Of a stretch of 64,000 nt of DNA, positions 41,472 to 48,153 are shown piece by piece; the stretch's first letter is position 1, and each line of letters begins with the position of its first letter. Position numbers and translations under genes: made by a program. The notes beneath the pieces were generated by a model, which was given only the letters and a program-made list of their open reading frames with translations, was not told where the DNA came from and ran no database searches. Source of the stretch: Rufibacter immobilis (GTDB lineage Bacteria; Bacteroidota; Bacteroidia; Cytophagales; Hymenobacteraceae). The stretch is taken from assembly GCF_003721565.1 (NCBI RefSeq), contig NZ_RJJE01000002.1:310001-374000 (forward strand), in the 5' to 3' direction.

Positions 41472-43535
41472 TTACTTGGACTGAACGTTGGACTTGATGT
41501 GGAAATTAGAGCCTTTCTTTTCCAGCATCACGTCCATGTCTTCGCCAGAGGCTTTGCCCATCAGCTTTTTGTATTTCTCGAATAGGGCCTCAGACTGTTT
41601 GTTGCCGTTCAGGTAGAGGCCGGTTTTATCCAGTTTGAGTTCATAGTTGGCCTCCGCAGACGGAATGAGCTTGTCTTCTACCAAAGCGGTTTTGAGCGCC
41701 TCCATCATTTGGTTGTGCTTTTTCATGCGCTCGTTGTGTTCCTGCATGCGCACCTCGTGTTGAGCCATGCGCTTTTCGTGCTCTTTCTGGCGCAATTCAT
41801 GTTGGGCTATGCGCCGATTGTGCAGCTCCATAAGCCTTTCCTGGTGGGCAGGGTTTTGGGCGGCATAGGCGGCGTAGCGCGCGCTGTATTCCTCCATTTT
41901 AGCCTGGTACGCTCGCATGCGGGCTTCGTAGTCTTGCATGGCTTTCCTGTATTTCTTGTTGCTGTCTTCATTGTCTGTGCCGGGTCTCACCGGGGCAACG
42001 GGGGCCACAGGCGGTACCGGAATCCGCATTAGGCGTGGGGAGTTTGCTTCTTGGGGCATGGGCGGCATTGGGGCCATAGGAGCTAAAGGCGCAGGAGGTA
42101 CGGGCGGCGCCGGAACTTCTCCATCTTCCTCAGTCTCTATGCTCTCCAGGGTGGTCTCCACGTGGCTCATGGCGCTGATTATCTCTTCTTCAGTTTTCAG
42201 CGTTTTGCCTTTTTTTGCGGCGGCTAACTGTTGCTGAATCCGGTCCTGGTATTTCCCCAGTTCGCTCTTAGGAACCCGCTGTCCGTTCACGTACACCTCT
42301 ACCACTTTGCCCTTCTTGTTCTGCACAATCACCAGGCCGTCTTCCAATTGCTGTAGCGTGAGGTCCTCTTCCTGTAAGCTTTGGGCCGCTTCTGGGGCGG
42401 TGGAGGGAACGGGTGCCTGGGCAAGTTGGGGTTTTTCCTGTGCGGAAGTATCCTGTTCCTGACCTGCCTGCAAGGGGTAATTGGCCCAGGCGCTGGCAGA
42501 AAACACTAATACTCCGGCTATTACAGCACAACTAGCTAAAAATCCTTCAGAAAAGGAAGGGCGGGTGGTGGATTTTTGCACCAGGCGCGTAATGCGGCCC
42601 AGCAAAGACCGGCGACGGCCCGAGAAGGCCATGGCGAGGCGAGGCGTGGAGGGATTCTTTTTCATCATGAGTTCTTCTAAATTGGTTAAAGCATAAGCAT
42701 AGGTGAGCGAATCGCCGCAGAGGGCGAGGGCCAGGTCATCGCAGGCGTGTTCCCGCTCAGTGCGGGCGCAGTCAGAGATCCACCACACGGCCGGGTGAAA
42801 AAAGAAAAGCGTCTCTACCATGCTTTGCAGCAGGTTCAGGAGGTAGTCGCGGCGGTGTACGTGCGCCAGTTCATGGGCCAGAATGGCTTCCACCTGCTGA
42901 ACTGACAAACCGGCCAGCGCGCCCAGCGGAAGCAGAATGAGGGGTTTGAAGTGCCCAATCACCATAGGAACCCGCACCAAAGCAGACTCGGCTAATTGCA
43001 CCGCCTGTGTAATGCCCAAGGCCTGGCACAGGTCCTGCGTTTTCTGCTGCCATGCCTCGGCCACGGCCCGGGTGCGGTAAGACTTCAGCCGTTGCACATA
43101 CACCCAGCCGCCCAGTACCCGCAGCCCCATAAGCAACATGCCCAAAAGCCAGAGCAATACCACTACGGGCAGATGTTGGCTAAAATAGGCTTGTCCTTTT
43201 TCCAGTAGCTGTTGCCAGACGGGAAGCGTCGGGGCGGCGGTGGCCAGTACCGTGCTTGTTGTTGCGGAACCGGCAGATACAATAGGCGTGGCATGACCGG
43301 CACCTGGCTCATACAGCTGGCAGAACGTGATAAAAGAGACTGCCAGCAGGACCATGAGCGCTCCCCAGGAAACCCGGTAACGGACAGCCGCCGAGTGCCG
43401 GTGCATGAGTCTGAGCAGAACGGCCAGCAGCAGGGCCATAAGCGCGCCTTGCCAGAGGGAGTGCAGGAGGGTCCAGCCCAAGGCGTGAATCACAGCCTCC
43501 GGGAGTACGTCATGAAGCAGCGTTTGAGGAGTCAT
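41472..43535 (-). CDS. BlaR1-like M56 membrane metalloprotease with proline/His-rich tail
   Basis: The 687-residue protein has four membrane helices in the first 340 residues and the M56 zinc motif HELAH (H221, E222, H225), followed by REHACDDLAL (third ligand region). BlaR1 homologues sense a signal and cleave the BlaI-type repressor encoded beside them. The beta-lactam-binding C-terminal domain of true BlaR1 is absent; in its place come a Pro/Ala/Met-rich linker (about 470-510) and a charged coiled coil (about 530-630) with many His and Met residues (MAQHEVRMQEHNERMKKH). The signal sensed is therefore probably not a beta-lactam. Its start overlaps the end of the BlaI-like gene by 26 bp. Confidence 0.85.
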   Translation of the reverse strand: MTPQTLLHDVLPEAVIHALGWTLLHSLWQGALMALLLAVLLRLMHRHSAAVRYRVSWGALMVLLAVSFITFCQLYEPGAGHATPIVSAGSATTSTVLATAAPTLPVWQQLLEKGQAYFSQHLPVVVLLWLLGMLLMGLRVLGGWVYVQRLKSYRTRAVAEAWQQKTQDLCQALGITQAVQLAESALVRVPMVIGHFKPLILLPLGALAGLSVQQVEAILAHELAHVHRRDYLLNLLQSMVETLFFFHPAVWWISDCARTEREHACDDLALALCGDSLTYAYALTNLEELMMKKNPSTPRLAMAFSGRRRSLLGRITRLVQKSTTRPSFSEGFLASCAVIAGVLVFSASAWANYPLQAGQEQDTSAQEKPQLAQAPVPSTAPEAAQSLQEEDLTLQQLEDGLVIVQNKKGKVVEVYVNGQRVPKSELGKYQDRIQQQLAAAKKGKTLKTEEEIISAMSHVETTLESIETEEDGEVPAPPVPPAPLAPMAPMPPMPQEANSPRLMRIPVPPVAPVAPVRPGTDNEDSNKKYRKAMQDYEARMRAYQAKMEEYSARYAAYAAQNPAHQERLMELHNRRIAQHELRQKEHEKRMAQHEVRMQEHNERMKKHNQMMEALKTALVEDKLIPSAEANYELKLDKTGLYLNGNKQSEALFEKYKKLMGKASGEDMDVMLEKKGSNFHIKSNVQSK

Positions 43536-43911
43536 CTTCCAGTTTCTTTAAAAGGTGGCGGATTTGGTCTAATTCATCTGGGGTGGTGCGGTGGTTGCCC
43601 AGCGCCTGCATAACCAGTTTCATGGCCGATCCCCGGAAGGTGGTGTCCAGAAAACGGTCCAGGAGGCGTTGCTGGGTTTCTTCTTCGGTGACGGCGGCCT
43701 GGTATATATGTGATCTGGCTTCCTCATCGCGGGAGACCAGGTTCTTCTCGTGCATGATCTGCAGCAGCTTGAGGGTGGTGGTGTAGCCGGTTTCTTTGAG
43801 CTTGCTCTGCTCCTCGTTCACAAACCGCACGGTGCTGGGGCCGTGCTGCCACAGGATCTGCAGAATCTCCAGCTCGGTGTCTGTAGGCTTAAGGGGGGCG
43901 TTGTTCTCCAT
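43510..43911 (-). CDS. BlaI/MecI/CopY-family repressor
   Basis: The 133-residue protein has the winged-helix DNA-binding half (LKPTDTELEILQILWQHGPSTVRFVNEE) and the dimerisation/cleavage region (EKNLVSRDEEARSHIYQA, then LLDRFLDTTFRGSAMKLV). It should bind the palindromes just upstream as a dimer and be inactivated by the M56 protease of the overlapping next gene. The pair is translationally coupled. Confidence 0.92.
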   Translation of the reverse strand: MENNAPLKPTDTELEILQILWQHGPSTVRFVNEEQSKLKETGYTTTLKLLQIMHEKNLVSRDEEARSHIYQAAVTEEETQQRLLDRFLDTTFRGSAMKLVMQALGNHRTTPDELDQIRHLLKKLEDDSSNAAS

Positions 43912-43933
43912 CTTGCGTCTCTGTTCTTCGTCT

Positions 43934-43949
43934 TACGATACGTTTCGTA
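43934..43949. promoter_or_regulatory. BlaI-type operator 1
   Basis: TACGATACGTTTCGTA: outer TACGA/TCGTA arms, one arm position off the consensus TACGAA-n4-TTCGTA. It lies 22 bp upstream of the repressor start. Confidence 0.55.
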
Positions 43950-43957
43950 GACAATTG

Positions 43958-43973
43958 TACGAATGCTTTCGTA
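43958..43973. promoter_or_regulatory. BlaI-type operator 2
   Basis: TACGAATGCTTTCGTA: perfect 6-bp arms around 4 bases. Its centre lies 24 bp from that of operator 1. Confidence 0.65.
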
Positions 43974-43989
43974 AAAAGAAAACATATCC

Positions 43990-44005
43990 CACGAAATTTT
44001 TCGTA
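43990..44005. promoter_or_regulatory. BlaI-type operator 3
   Basis: CACGAAATTTTTCGTA: ACGAAA/TTTCGT core with the same 16-base frame. Its centre lies 32 bp from that of operator 2. The barrel gene at 44195 runs the other way, so it may be under the same control. Confidence 0.5.
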
Positions 44006-44194
44006 GATAATTTCAGAAGCGCTTCGTTTGGGTTAAGTAAGGCCAATTCCATTGTGGCGAAGGTGGAAGTGAAATATTCCTTCTATGAAATCTGAAGAGG
44101 TAACACGAAAGAAAACAGAGGCTTTGCGCGTTCCTCCCACAAGGGCGGCTCTTTGATGGGCGGCTGTTTCAACTTCTCTTCCGTACTTTACCAC

Positions 44195-44716
44195 ATGAAG
44201 AAAATTTTATTGCTGGGGCTGGGCTTAAGCGTACTGAGCTGTTTGCCGGCCATGGCACAACGTTATAAAACTGCCGCGGGTCTCAGGATTGGCAGTGACG
44301 AGTTTGGGCTTACCATCCAGCAGAAAGTGCTGGAGAAGACTACGCTGGAGGGCTTGCTCACGGCTAGTCCGCGGGAGATAACCGCCACCGTGCTGGCTGA
44401 GCAGCATTTTCCCATGCTGGGCCGGCGGTTCAACTACTATGTGGGCGGCGGGGTGCACGGCGGAAGGCTCAAAGACTACGGTGCCATCTACGGTTTTGAC
44501 GCCATTGCCGGTATTGAGTACAAAGTGAACGGACTGCCGTTCCTGCTCTCGGCGGACCTGAAACCGGCGTTCCATCTGCGGCACGAGGAGTGGTTCAACA
44601 TGGGCGGCGCGTTCTCCATCCGGTACGTGCTGGTGCGGGAAAAACCGCCTACGCCCGGGGAAATCATCAAGGGCATCTTTACACCCAAAGGTAAGAAGAA
44701 AAAGAAGAAAGACTGA
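44195..44716 (+). CDS. Small outer-membrane barrel-like protein
   Basis: The start chosen is ATG at 44195 (MKKILLLGLGLSVLSCLPAMAQ), a clear signal peptide; a frame with 14 more codons is unlikely. The 173-residue product has strands typical of a small barrel (YNYVGGGVHGGRL, then GAFSIRYVLV) and ends in a run of Lys after FTPKG. No family is recognised. It is divergent from the repressor gene and shares its upstream region. Confidence 0.7.
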   Translation: MKKILLLGLGLSVLSCLPAMAQRYKTAAGLRIGSDEFGLTIQQKVLEKTTLEGLLTASPREITATVLAEQHFPMLGRRFNYYVGGGVHGGRLKDYGAIYGFDAIAGIEYKVNGLPFLLSADLKPAFHLRHEEWFNMGGAFSIRYVLVREKPPTPGEIIKGIFTPKGKKKKKKD

Positions 44717-44731
44717 TTCCGTGCCTTGGGT

Positions 44732-44777
44732 TTTGCGTTTAGGGGCTCTTTTTCAGAAAACAGCCTCTAAACGTAAA
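44732..44777. terminator. P element copy 20, between convergent genes
   Basis: TTTGCGTTTAGGGGCTCTTT and its near complement, with an outer GCCTTG/CAAGGC pair beyond a small bulge. It lies between the barrel gene and the convergent 63-residue ORF, whose stop codon is the TAG in its GTTTAG. Confidence 0.7.
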
Positions 44778-44958
44778 CCGGGTGCAAGGCTTTGATTGTT
44801 ATCTCTTTCTGAGGAGCGGCGGCCTGGGTGGCGGGTACGTTTCTGCCAGACTGGTTGATGTACAGCATCTGCTGCCTGTAATCAAGGCTTCGCAAGGCAT
44901 CTTTCAGCGCCAGCCCGGCTCCAAGACAAATAACGAATAGCAGAATAATCACTCTCAT
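44767..44958 (-). CDS. Small membrane-anchored protein, hypothetical
   Basis: The 63-residue frame starts MRVIILLFVICLGAGLAL, a membrane helix or signal, and continues as a short polar tail. No family is recognised. The last codons, HPVYV then TAG, run into a P element, so the present C-terminus is set by the repeat. Start and reality are uncertain. Confidence 0.5.
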   Translation of the reverse strand: MRVIILLFVICLGAGLALKDALRSLDYRQQMLYINQSGRNVPATQAAAPQKEITIKALHPVYV

Positions 44959-45340
44959 GGCGTTCTTTTTCTTTGTTCACCTAATAGACATTTCCTGACG
45001 ATTGCATGGATAAGCACCAGCTGTTTTTGGCTACCCTACTCCTTTTCAAAGAAAAGGGTTTCTGCTGACCATTTCTGCCGGGCTCTACTCCAATCCTATG
45101 CCAAACGCTAAATGATTAATAATAAGTAATTAATCTGGTTTAGATGCTTGGGAGAGTGTCCGGCTACGGACGGCAAGTGTCCATACCTGAACAACGAGCG
45201 GTTCTCGGTTTAAAATATAAGCTGGTGAATGAGTTTTTATTGGGGGCAAAAGCGCTAGGTTTGGCGGCGAGAAGAACCCCAACAAGCCGGAAAAAAGAGA
45301 AGCTGTCATCTTGGCGCACGTACATCCGTAGTTGTACCTT
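44959..45340. other. Gene-free gap
   Basis: About 380 bp with no credible ORF. A small hairpin CCTTTTC-AAA-GAAAAGG lies at 45041-45057. It separates the 63-residue ORF from arfB and should hold both promoters, since the genes are divergent. No clear TTTG/TAnnTTTG pair could be chosen. Confidence 0.4.
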
Positions 45341-45745
45341 ATGTTACCAGATCTAACCCCAGAACTTACCTTCCAGACCTCGCGGAGCAGCGGCCCGGGC
45401 GGACAGAACGTGAACAAAGTAGCCAGCCGGGTAGAGGTGTGGTTCTCCATTGAGAACTCGGCCCTGCTTACCCAGGAGCAGAAAGACCTGCTGCTGGAGA
45501 AACTGGCTTCACGCCTGAACAAAGAAGGATACCTGCACCTGGCCAGCCAGGAAGACCGGAGCCAGTTAGCCAACAAGGAGCTGGTGGTGCAGAAACTGTA
45601 TGAGGTACTGGAGCAGGCCCTGCACCGGCCCAAACCCCGCAAGAAAACCCGCCCTTCCAAAGCCGCCGTGCAGAAACGGTTACAGGCCAAGCAAAAGCAA
45701 GGGCAGAAGAAAGCCAACCGGAGAGCCGGCGCCGCCGATGATTAA
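45341..45745 (+). CDS. arfB: Peptidyl-tRNA hydrolase ArfB (YaeJ)
   Basis: The start is ATG at 45341 (MLPDLTPELTF). The 134-residue product has the release-factor catalytic GGQ loop (SSGPGGQNVNKV, Gly20-Gly21-Gln22) and the basic C-terminal tail (KPRKKTRPSK then KQGQKKANRR) that enters the empty mRNA channel. ArfB releases peptides from ribosomes stalled on mRNAs lacking stop codons. The length and plan are normal. The gene converges on the PfkB gene. Confidence 0.9.
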   Translation: MLPDLTPELTFQTSRSSGPGGQNVNKVASRVEVWFSIENSALLTQEQKDLLLEKLASRLNKEGYLHLASQEDRSQLANKELVVQKLYEVLEQALHRPKPRKKTRPSKAAVQKRLQAKQKQGQKKANRRAGAADD

Positions 45746-45746
45746 A

Positions 45747-45788
45747 TGCGTTTAGGGGCTCTTTTTCAGAAAACAGCCCCTAAACGCA
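45747..45788. terminator. P element copy 21, between convergent genes
   Basis: TGCGTTTAGGGGCTCTTTTT and ACAGCCCCTAAACGCA. It starts 1 bp after the arfB stop and ends 4 bp before the PfkB-gene stop, so it can terminate both. Confidence 0.8.
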
Positions 45789-45792
45789 CGGG

Positions 45793-46725
45793 TTAGCTAT
45801 GCTGCTTAATCCATTGGTAAATTTCCTCCACGTCTGGTTTGCGGCAAAGTTCTGAGCCGGGTGTCATGGTGGTGGCCGTGCCGGTGGCCACGCCGTACCG
45901 GATCACCTCGGGCCACGACCAGCCTTCGGTGAGTTTGAGAACCATACCGCCTACCATGCTGTCGCCGGCGCCTACGGCACTTTCCTGTTTAACGGTGGGC
46001 GGGGTCACGTACTCAAAGCCGTCTTTGGTGGCCAGCATGGCGCCGCGGGGCCCCAGGGAAACCACCAGCACCTGGCTTTTGCCTTCGGCAATGACCCGGC
46101 GGGCCAGTTCCTCCTGCTCCTGCGCCGTTATTTTCTCTTTCCCGGCCAGGGCGGCCAGTTCATTCAGGTTGGGTTTGAGCAGGTAAATCCCTTCGCCGGC
46201 GGCTTGCATGAGGGCTTCGCCCGAGGTGTCTACCACCAGCTTAAAACCTTTCCTTACCGCAATCTGGGCCATCTGGGCATAGAAATCGTCTGGTATGCCA
46301 GGGGCGTTGCTGCCGCTGGCCACCACAAACTCCGGGGTTTCCTCCAGTTCCTCCAGGGCCTGCAGCAACTGTTTCCACTCCGGCTCCTGTATCTGCGGAC
46401 CGGGCATGCCAAAACGGTATTGTTCGCCGGTAGCGGTTTCAAACACCATCAGGTTCTCGCGGGTCCAGTTTACGCAGTTGAACTCGCGGTAGCGCACGCC
46501 TTCGGCCTGTAACAAATCGCCGATGCGCTGGCCCGCCGCGCCGCCAGAAAGGTACCAGGCGCAGGACTCGCCGCCCAGTTTTTTAATGGCTCGGGAGACA
46601 TTGATGCCGCCGCCGCCCGGCTCATAGGTAGGCTCCTCGCAGCGGAGTTTCTTTTCGGGGGCCAGCCGCTGCACGCGGGTGCTTTTGTCCAGAGCGGGGT
46701 TTACGGTGATGGTAATGATTTTCAT
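45793..46725 (-). CDS. PfkB-family sugar-phosphate kinase (1-phosphofructokinase group)
   Basis: The start is ATG at 46723-46725 (MKIITITVNPALDKST); the frame opens seven codons earlier. The 310-residue protein has NPALDKS and GGGGINVSRAIKKLGG at the N-terminus and VGAGDSMVGGMV, which carries the catalytic Asp, near the C-terminus. This is the 1-phosphofructokinase/tagatose-6-phosphate kinase/6-phosphofructokinase-2 group of ribokinase fold. It follows nagA by 68 bp, so it may use products of amino-sugar breakdown, but fructose-6-phosphate is the safer substrate guess. Confidence 0.87.
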   Translation of the reverse strand: MKIITITVNPALDKSTRVQRLAPEKKLRCEEPTYEPGGGGINVSRAIKKLGGESCAWYLSGGAAGQRIGDLLQAEGVRYREFNCVNWTRENLMVFETATGEQYRFGMPGPQIQEPEWKQLLQALEELEETPEFVVASGSNAPGIPDDFYAQMAQIAVRKGFKLVVDTSGEALMQAAGEGIYLLKPNLNELAALAGKEKITAQEQEELARRVIAEGKSQVLVVSLGPRGAMLATKDGFEYVTPPTVKQESAVGAGDSMVGGMVLKLTEGWSWPEVIRYGVATGTATTMTPGSELCRKPDVEEIYQWIKQHS

Positions 46726-46765
46726 AGGTATATCAGGTTCAACCAACAGATACGGGAAAAGCTGG

Positions 46766-46801
46766 TTTAAGGCTTATTTGGAAAAAAGAGCCGCTAAACG
46801 G
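46766..46801 (-). terminator. P element copy 22, degenerate, carrying the nagA stop codon
   Basis: The right arm CCGCTAAACGG is intact and the left arm (GGTTTAAGGCTTATTT) is decayed. On the minus strand GTTTAG supplies the TAG of nagA. Confidence 0.65.
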
Positions 46802-47957
46802 TTTTGCTACCGATGGCAAGGGGCACGGCTGCTCCGTCTATCCATACCTGTTGCAACTGCAAGGCTTGGTCTAATACTACCAGATTGGCCGCCGCACCGG
46901 GCACCAGCTGCCCCACCTGGTGCTCCAGCCCCAGCACCTGTGCCGGGTAGAGGGTGGCCATGCGCAGCGCCTCGTCCAGCTCCAACCCTACCAGGTTCAC
47001 GGTGTTCTGTACCGCCTGGAGCATGGTGAGCGCAGAACCGGCCAACCGACCGTCTTCGGTTTCACAGCGGCCGTTGCGGTAATAGGCCTTGAAGTTCCCG
47101 AAATCAGTGAATGCTATGTCTGAGCCCACGCAGGCGGCGCAGTCTGAGACCAGGAGCAACTTCTGGCCCAGCATCTTTTTAGCCAGGCGCACTGCGTAGG
47201 GGTGGCAGTGCTCTCCGTCCACGATAATGCCCGTCCAGGCTTGGCCGTAGTCCAGGGCGGCGGCGGCCAGACCGGGCTGTTTGGTGTCTATTCCGCTCAT
47301 GGCGTTGTAGAGGTGCGTCACAGCCGTGACCCCGTTCCGGAAGAAGTGCAGGGCCTGGTCATAGGTAGCCATGCTGTGCCCGGCAGATAAGACAATGCCA
47401 CTGTCAACGAGCCGCTGTAGGATGCTTTCCTCGGCGCATTCCGGCGCCAGCGTGAGGTATTTGAGCACGTCTTTCCCGGCCTCTAAGAGCACGTCCAGTT
47501 CTTCATGGGTGGCGGTTCTTATGCAGGCAGTGTCATGGGCGCCGGGCTTCTGCGGACTGAAAAACGGTCCCTCCAGGTGCATGCCCAGAAACGTGCTGGG
47601 GTGCTGTCCCATGGCTTTCCGCACCGCGGAAAAAGTTTCCAGAATGCGTTCTTGGTAGGCCGAGATAACGGTGGGCAGAAAGCTGGTGGTGCCAAATTGC
47701 AGGTGCGCGTCTCTGATGGTGTTCAGGCTGTCCAGTGTGGGGTACTGGGTGAAATACACGCCCCCGCCGCCGTTTACCTGCAAGTCTACAAAACCGGGGC
47801 AGATAATCCCGCCCTGCGCATCTATAACAGTGGTGCCTTCCGGAATTTCTGAGTGCTGGACCAGGTCTGTGATTTTATCGTTCTCAAACAAGACTGCGTA
47901 GCCTTGGGCGGTGGTGTAGCCTGAGTAAATGGTGCCGTTGGTAAGTGCGAAGCGCAT
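46794..47957 (-). CDS. nagA: N-acetylglucosamine-6-phosphate deacetylase
   Basis: The start is ATG at 47955-47957 (MRFALTNGTIYSGY). The longer frame to 48092 adds 45 residues encoded by intergenic repeat. The 387-residue product has the NagA landmarks: CPGFVDLQVNGGGGVYF, HLEGPFF (metal-binding Glu), LSAGHSMATYDQ and THLYNAMSG. It removes acetate from GlcNAc-6-phosphate in the cytoplasm. No nagB is adjacent. The stop codon is the TAG of a P element. Confidence 0.9.
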   Translation of the reverse strand: MRFALTNGTIYSGYTTAQGYAVLFENDKITDLVQHSEIPEGTTVIDAQGGIICPGFVDLQVNGGGGVYFTQYPTLDSLNTIRDAHLQFGTTSFLPTVISAYQERILETFSAVRKAMGQHPSTFLGMHLEGPFFSPQKPGAHDTACIRTATHEELDVLLEAGKDVLKYLTLAPECAEESILQRLVDSGIVLSAGHSMATYDQALHFFRNGVTAVTHLYNAMSGIDTKQPGLAAAALDYGQAWTGIIVDGEHCHPYAVRLAKKMLGQKLLLVSDCAACVGSDIAFTDFGNFKAYYRNGRCETEDGRLAGSALTMLQAVQNTVNLVGLELDEALRMATLYPAQVLGLEHQVGQLVPGAAANLVVLDQALQLQQVWIDGAAVPLAIGSKTV

Positions 47958-48017
47958 GTGAGATAATTCTGTGATGGCGCCAATTTGCGGAAAAGCGGCC
48001 AGAAACGGCAAAGGAAT

Positions 48018-48062
48018 TTTCTGTTTAGAGCCTCTTTTCCTGAAAACAGGCCAAAAGCAGAA
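48018..48062 (-). terminator. P element copy 23
   Basis: TTTTCTGTTTAGAGCCTCTT and AACAGGCCAAAAGCAGAAA. It lies 92 bp downstream of the OM barrel stop and upstream of nagA. A half-element-like stretch (GGAAAAGCGGCCAGAAACGG) lies beside it at about 47988-48008. Confidence 0.6.
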
Positions 48063-48153
48063 ACACGACCCAAAGAGCCGTGCGCTGCTCACAAATAAAC
48101 CAACTTCTTCCGGGCGGCCAAAGGTGCCGTCCCTGTTGTCTGTAAGACCTGTT

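Noticed and set aside
45130-45717. 195-residue ORF antisense to arfB
   Set aside because: Cys/Ser-rich texture with no domain; it is the shadow of the well-supported arfB frame.
47958-48092. N-terminal extension of NagA by 45 residues
   Set aside because: The extra codons read through a P element and intergenic DNA; family members start at the MRFALTNGTI-like position.
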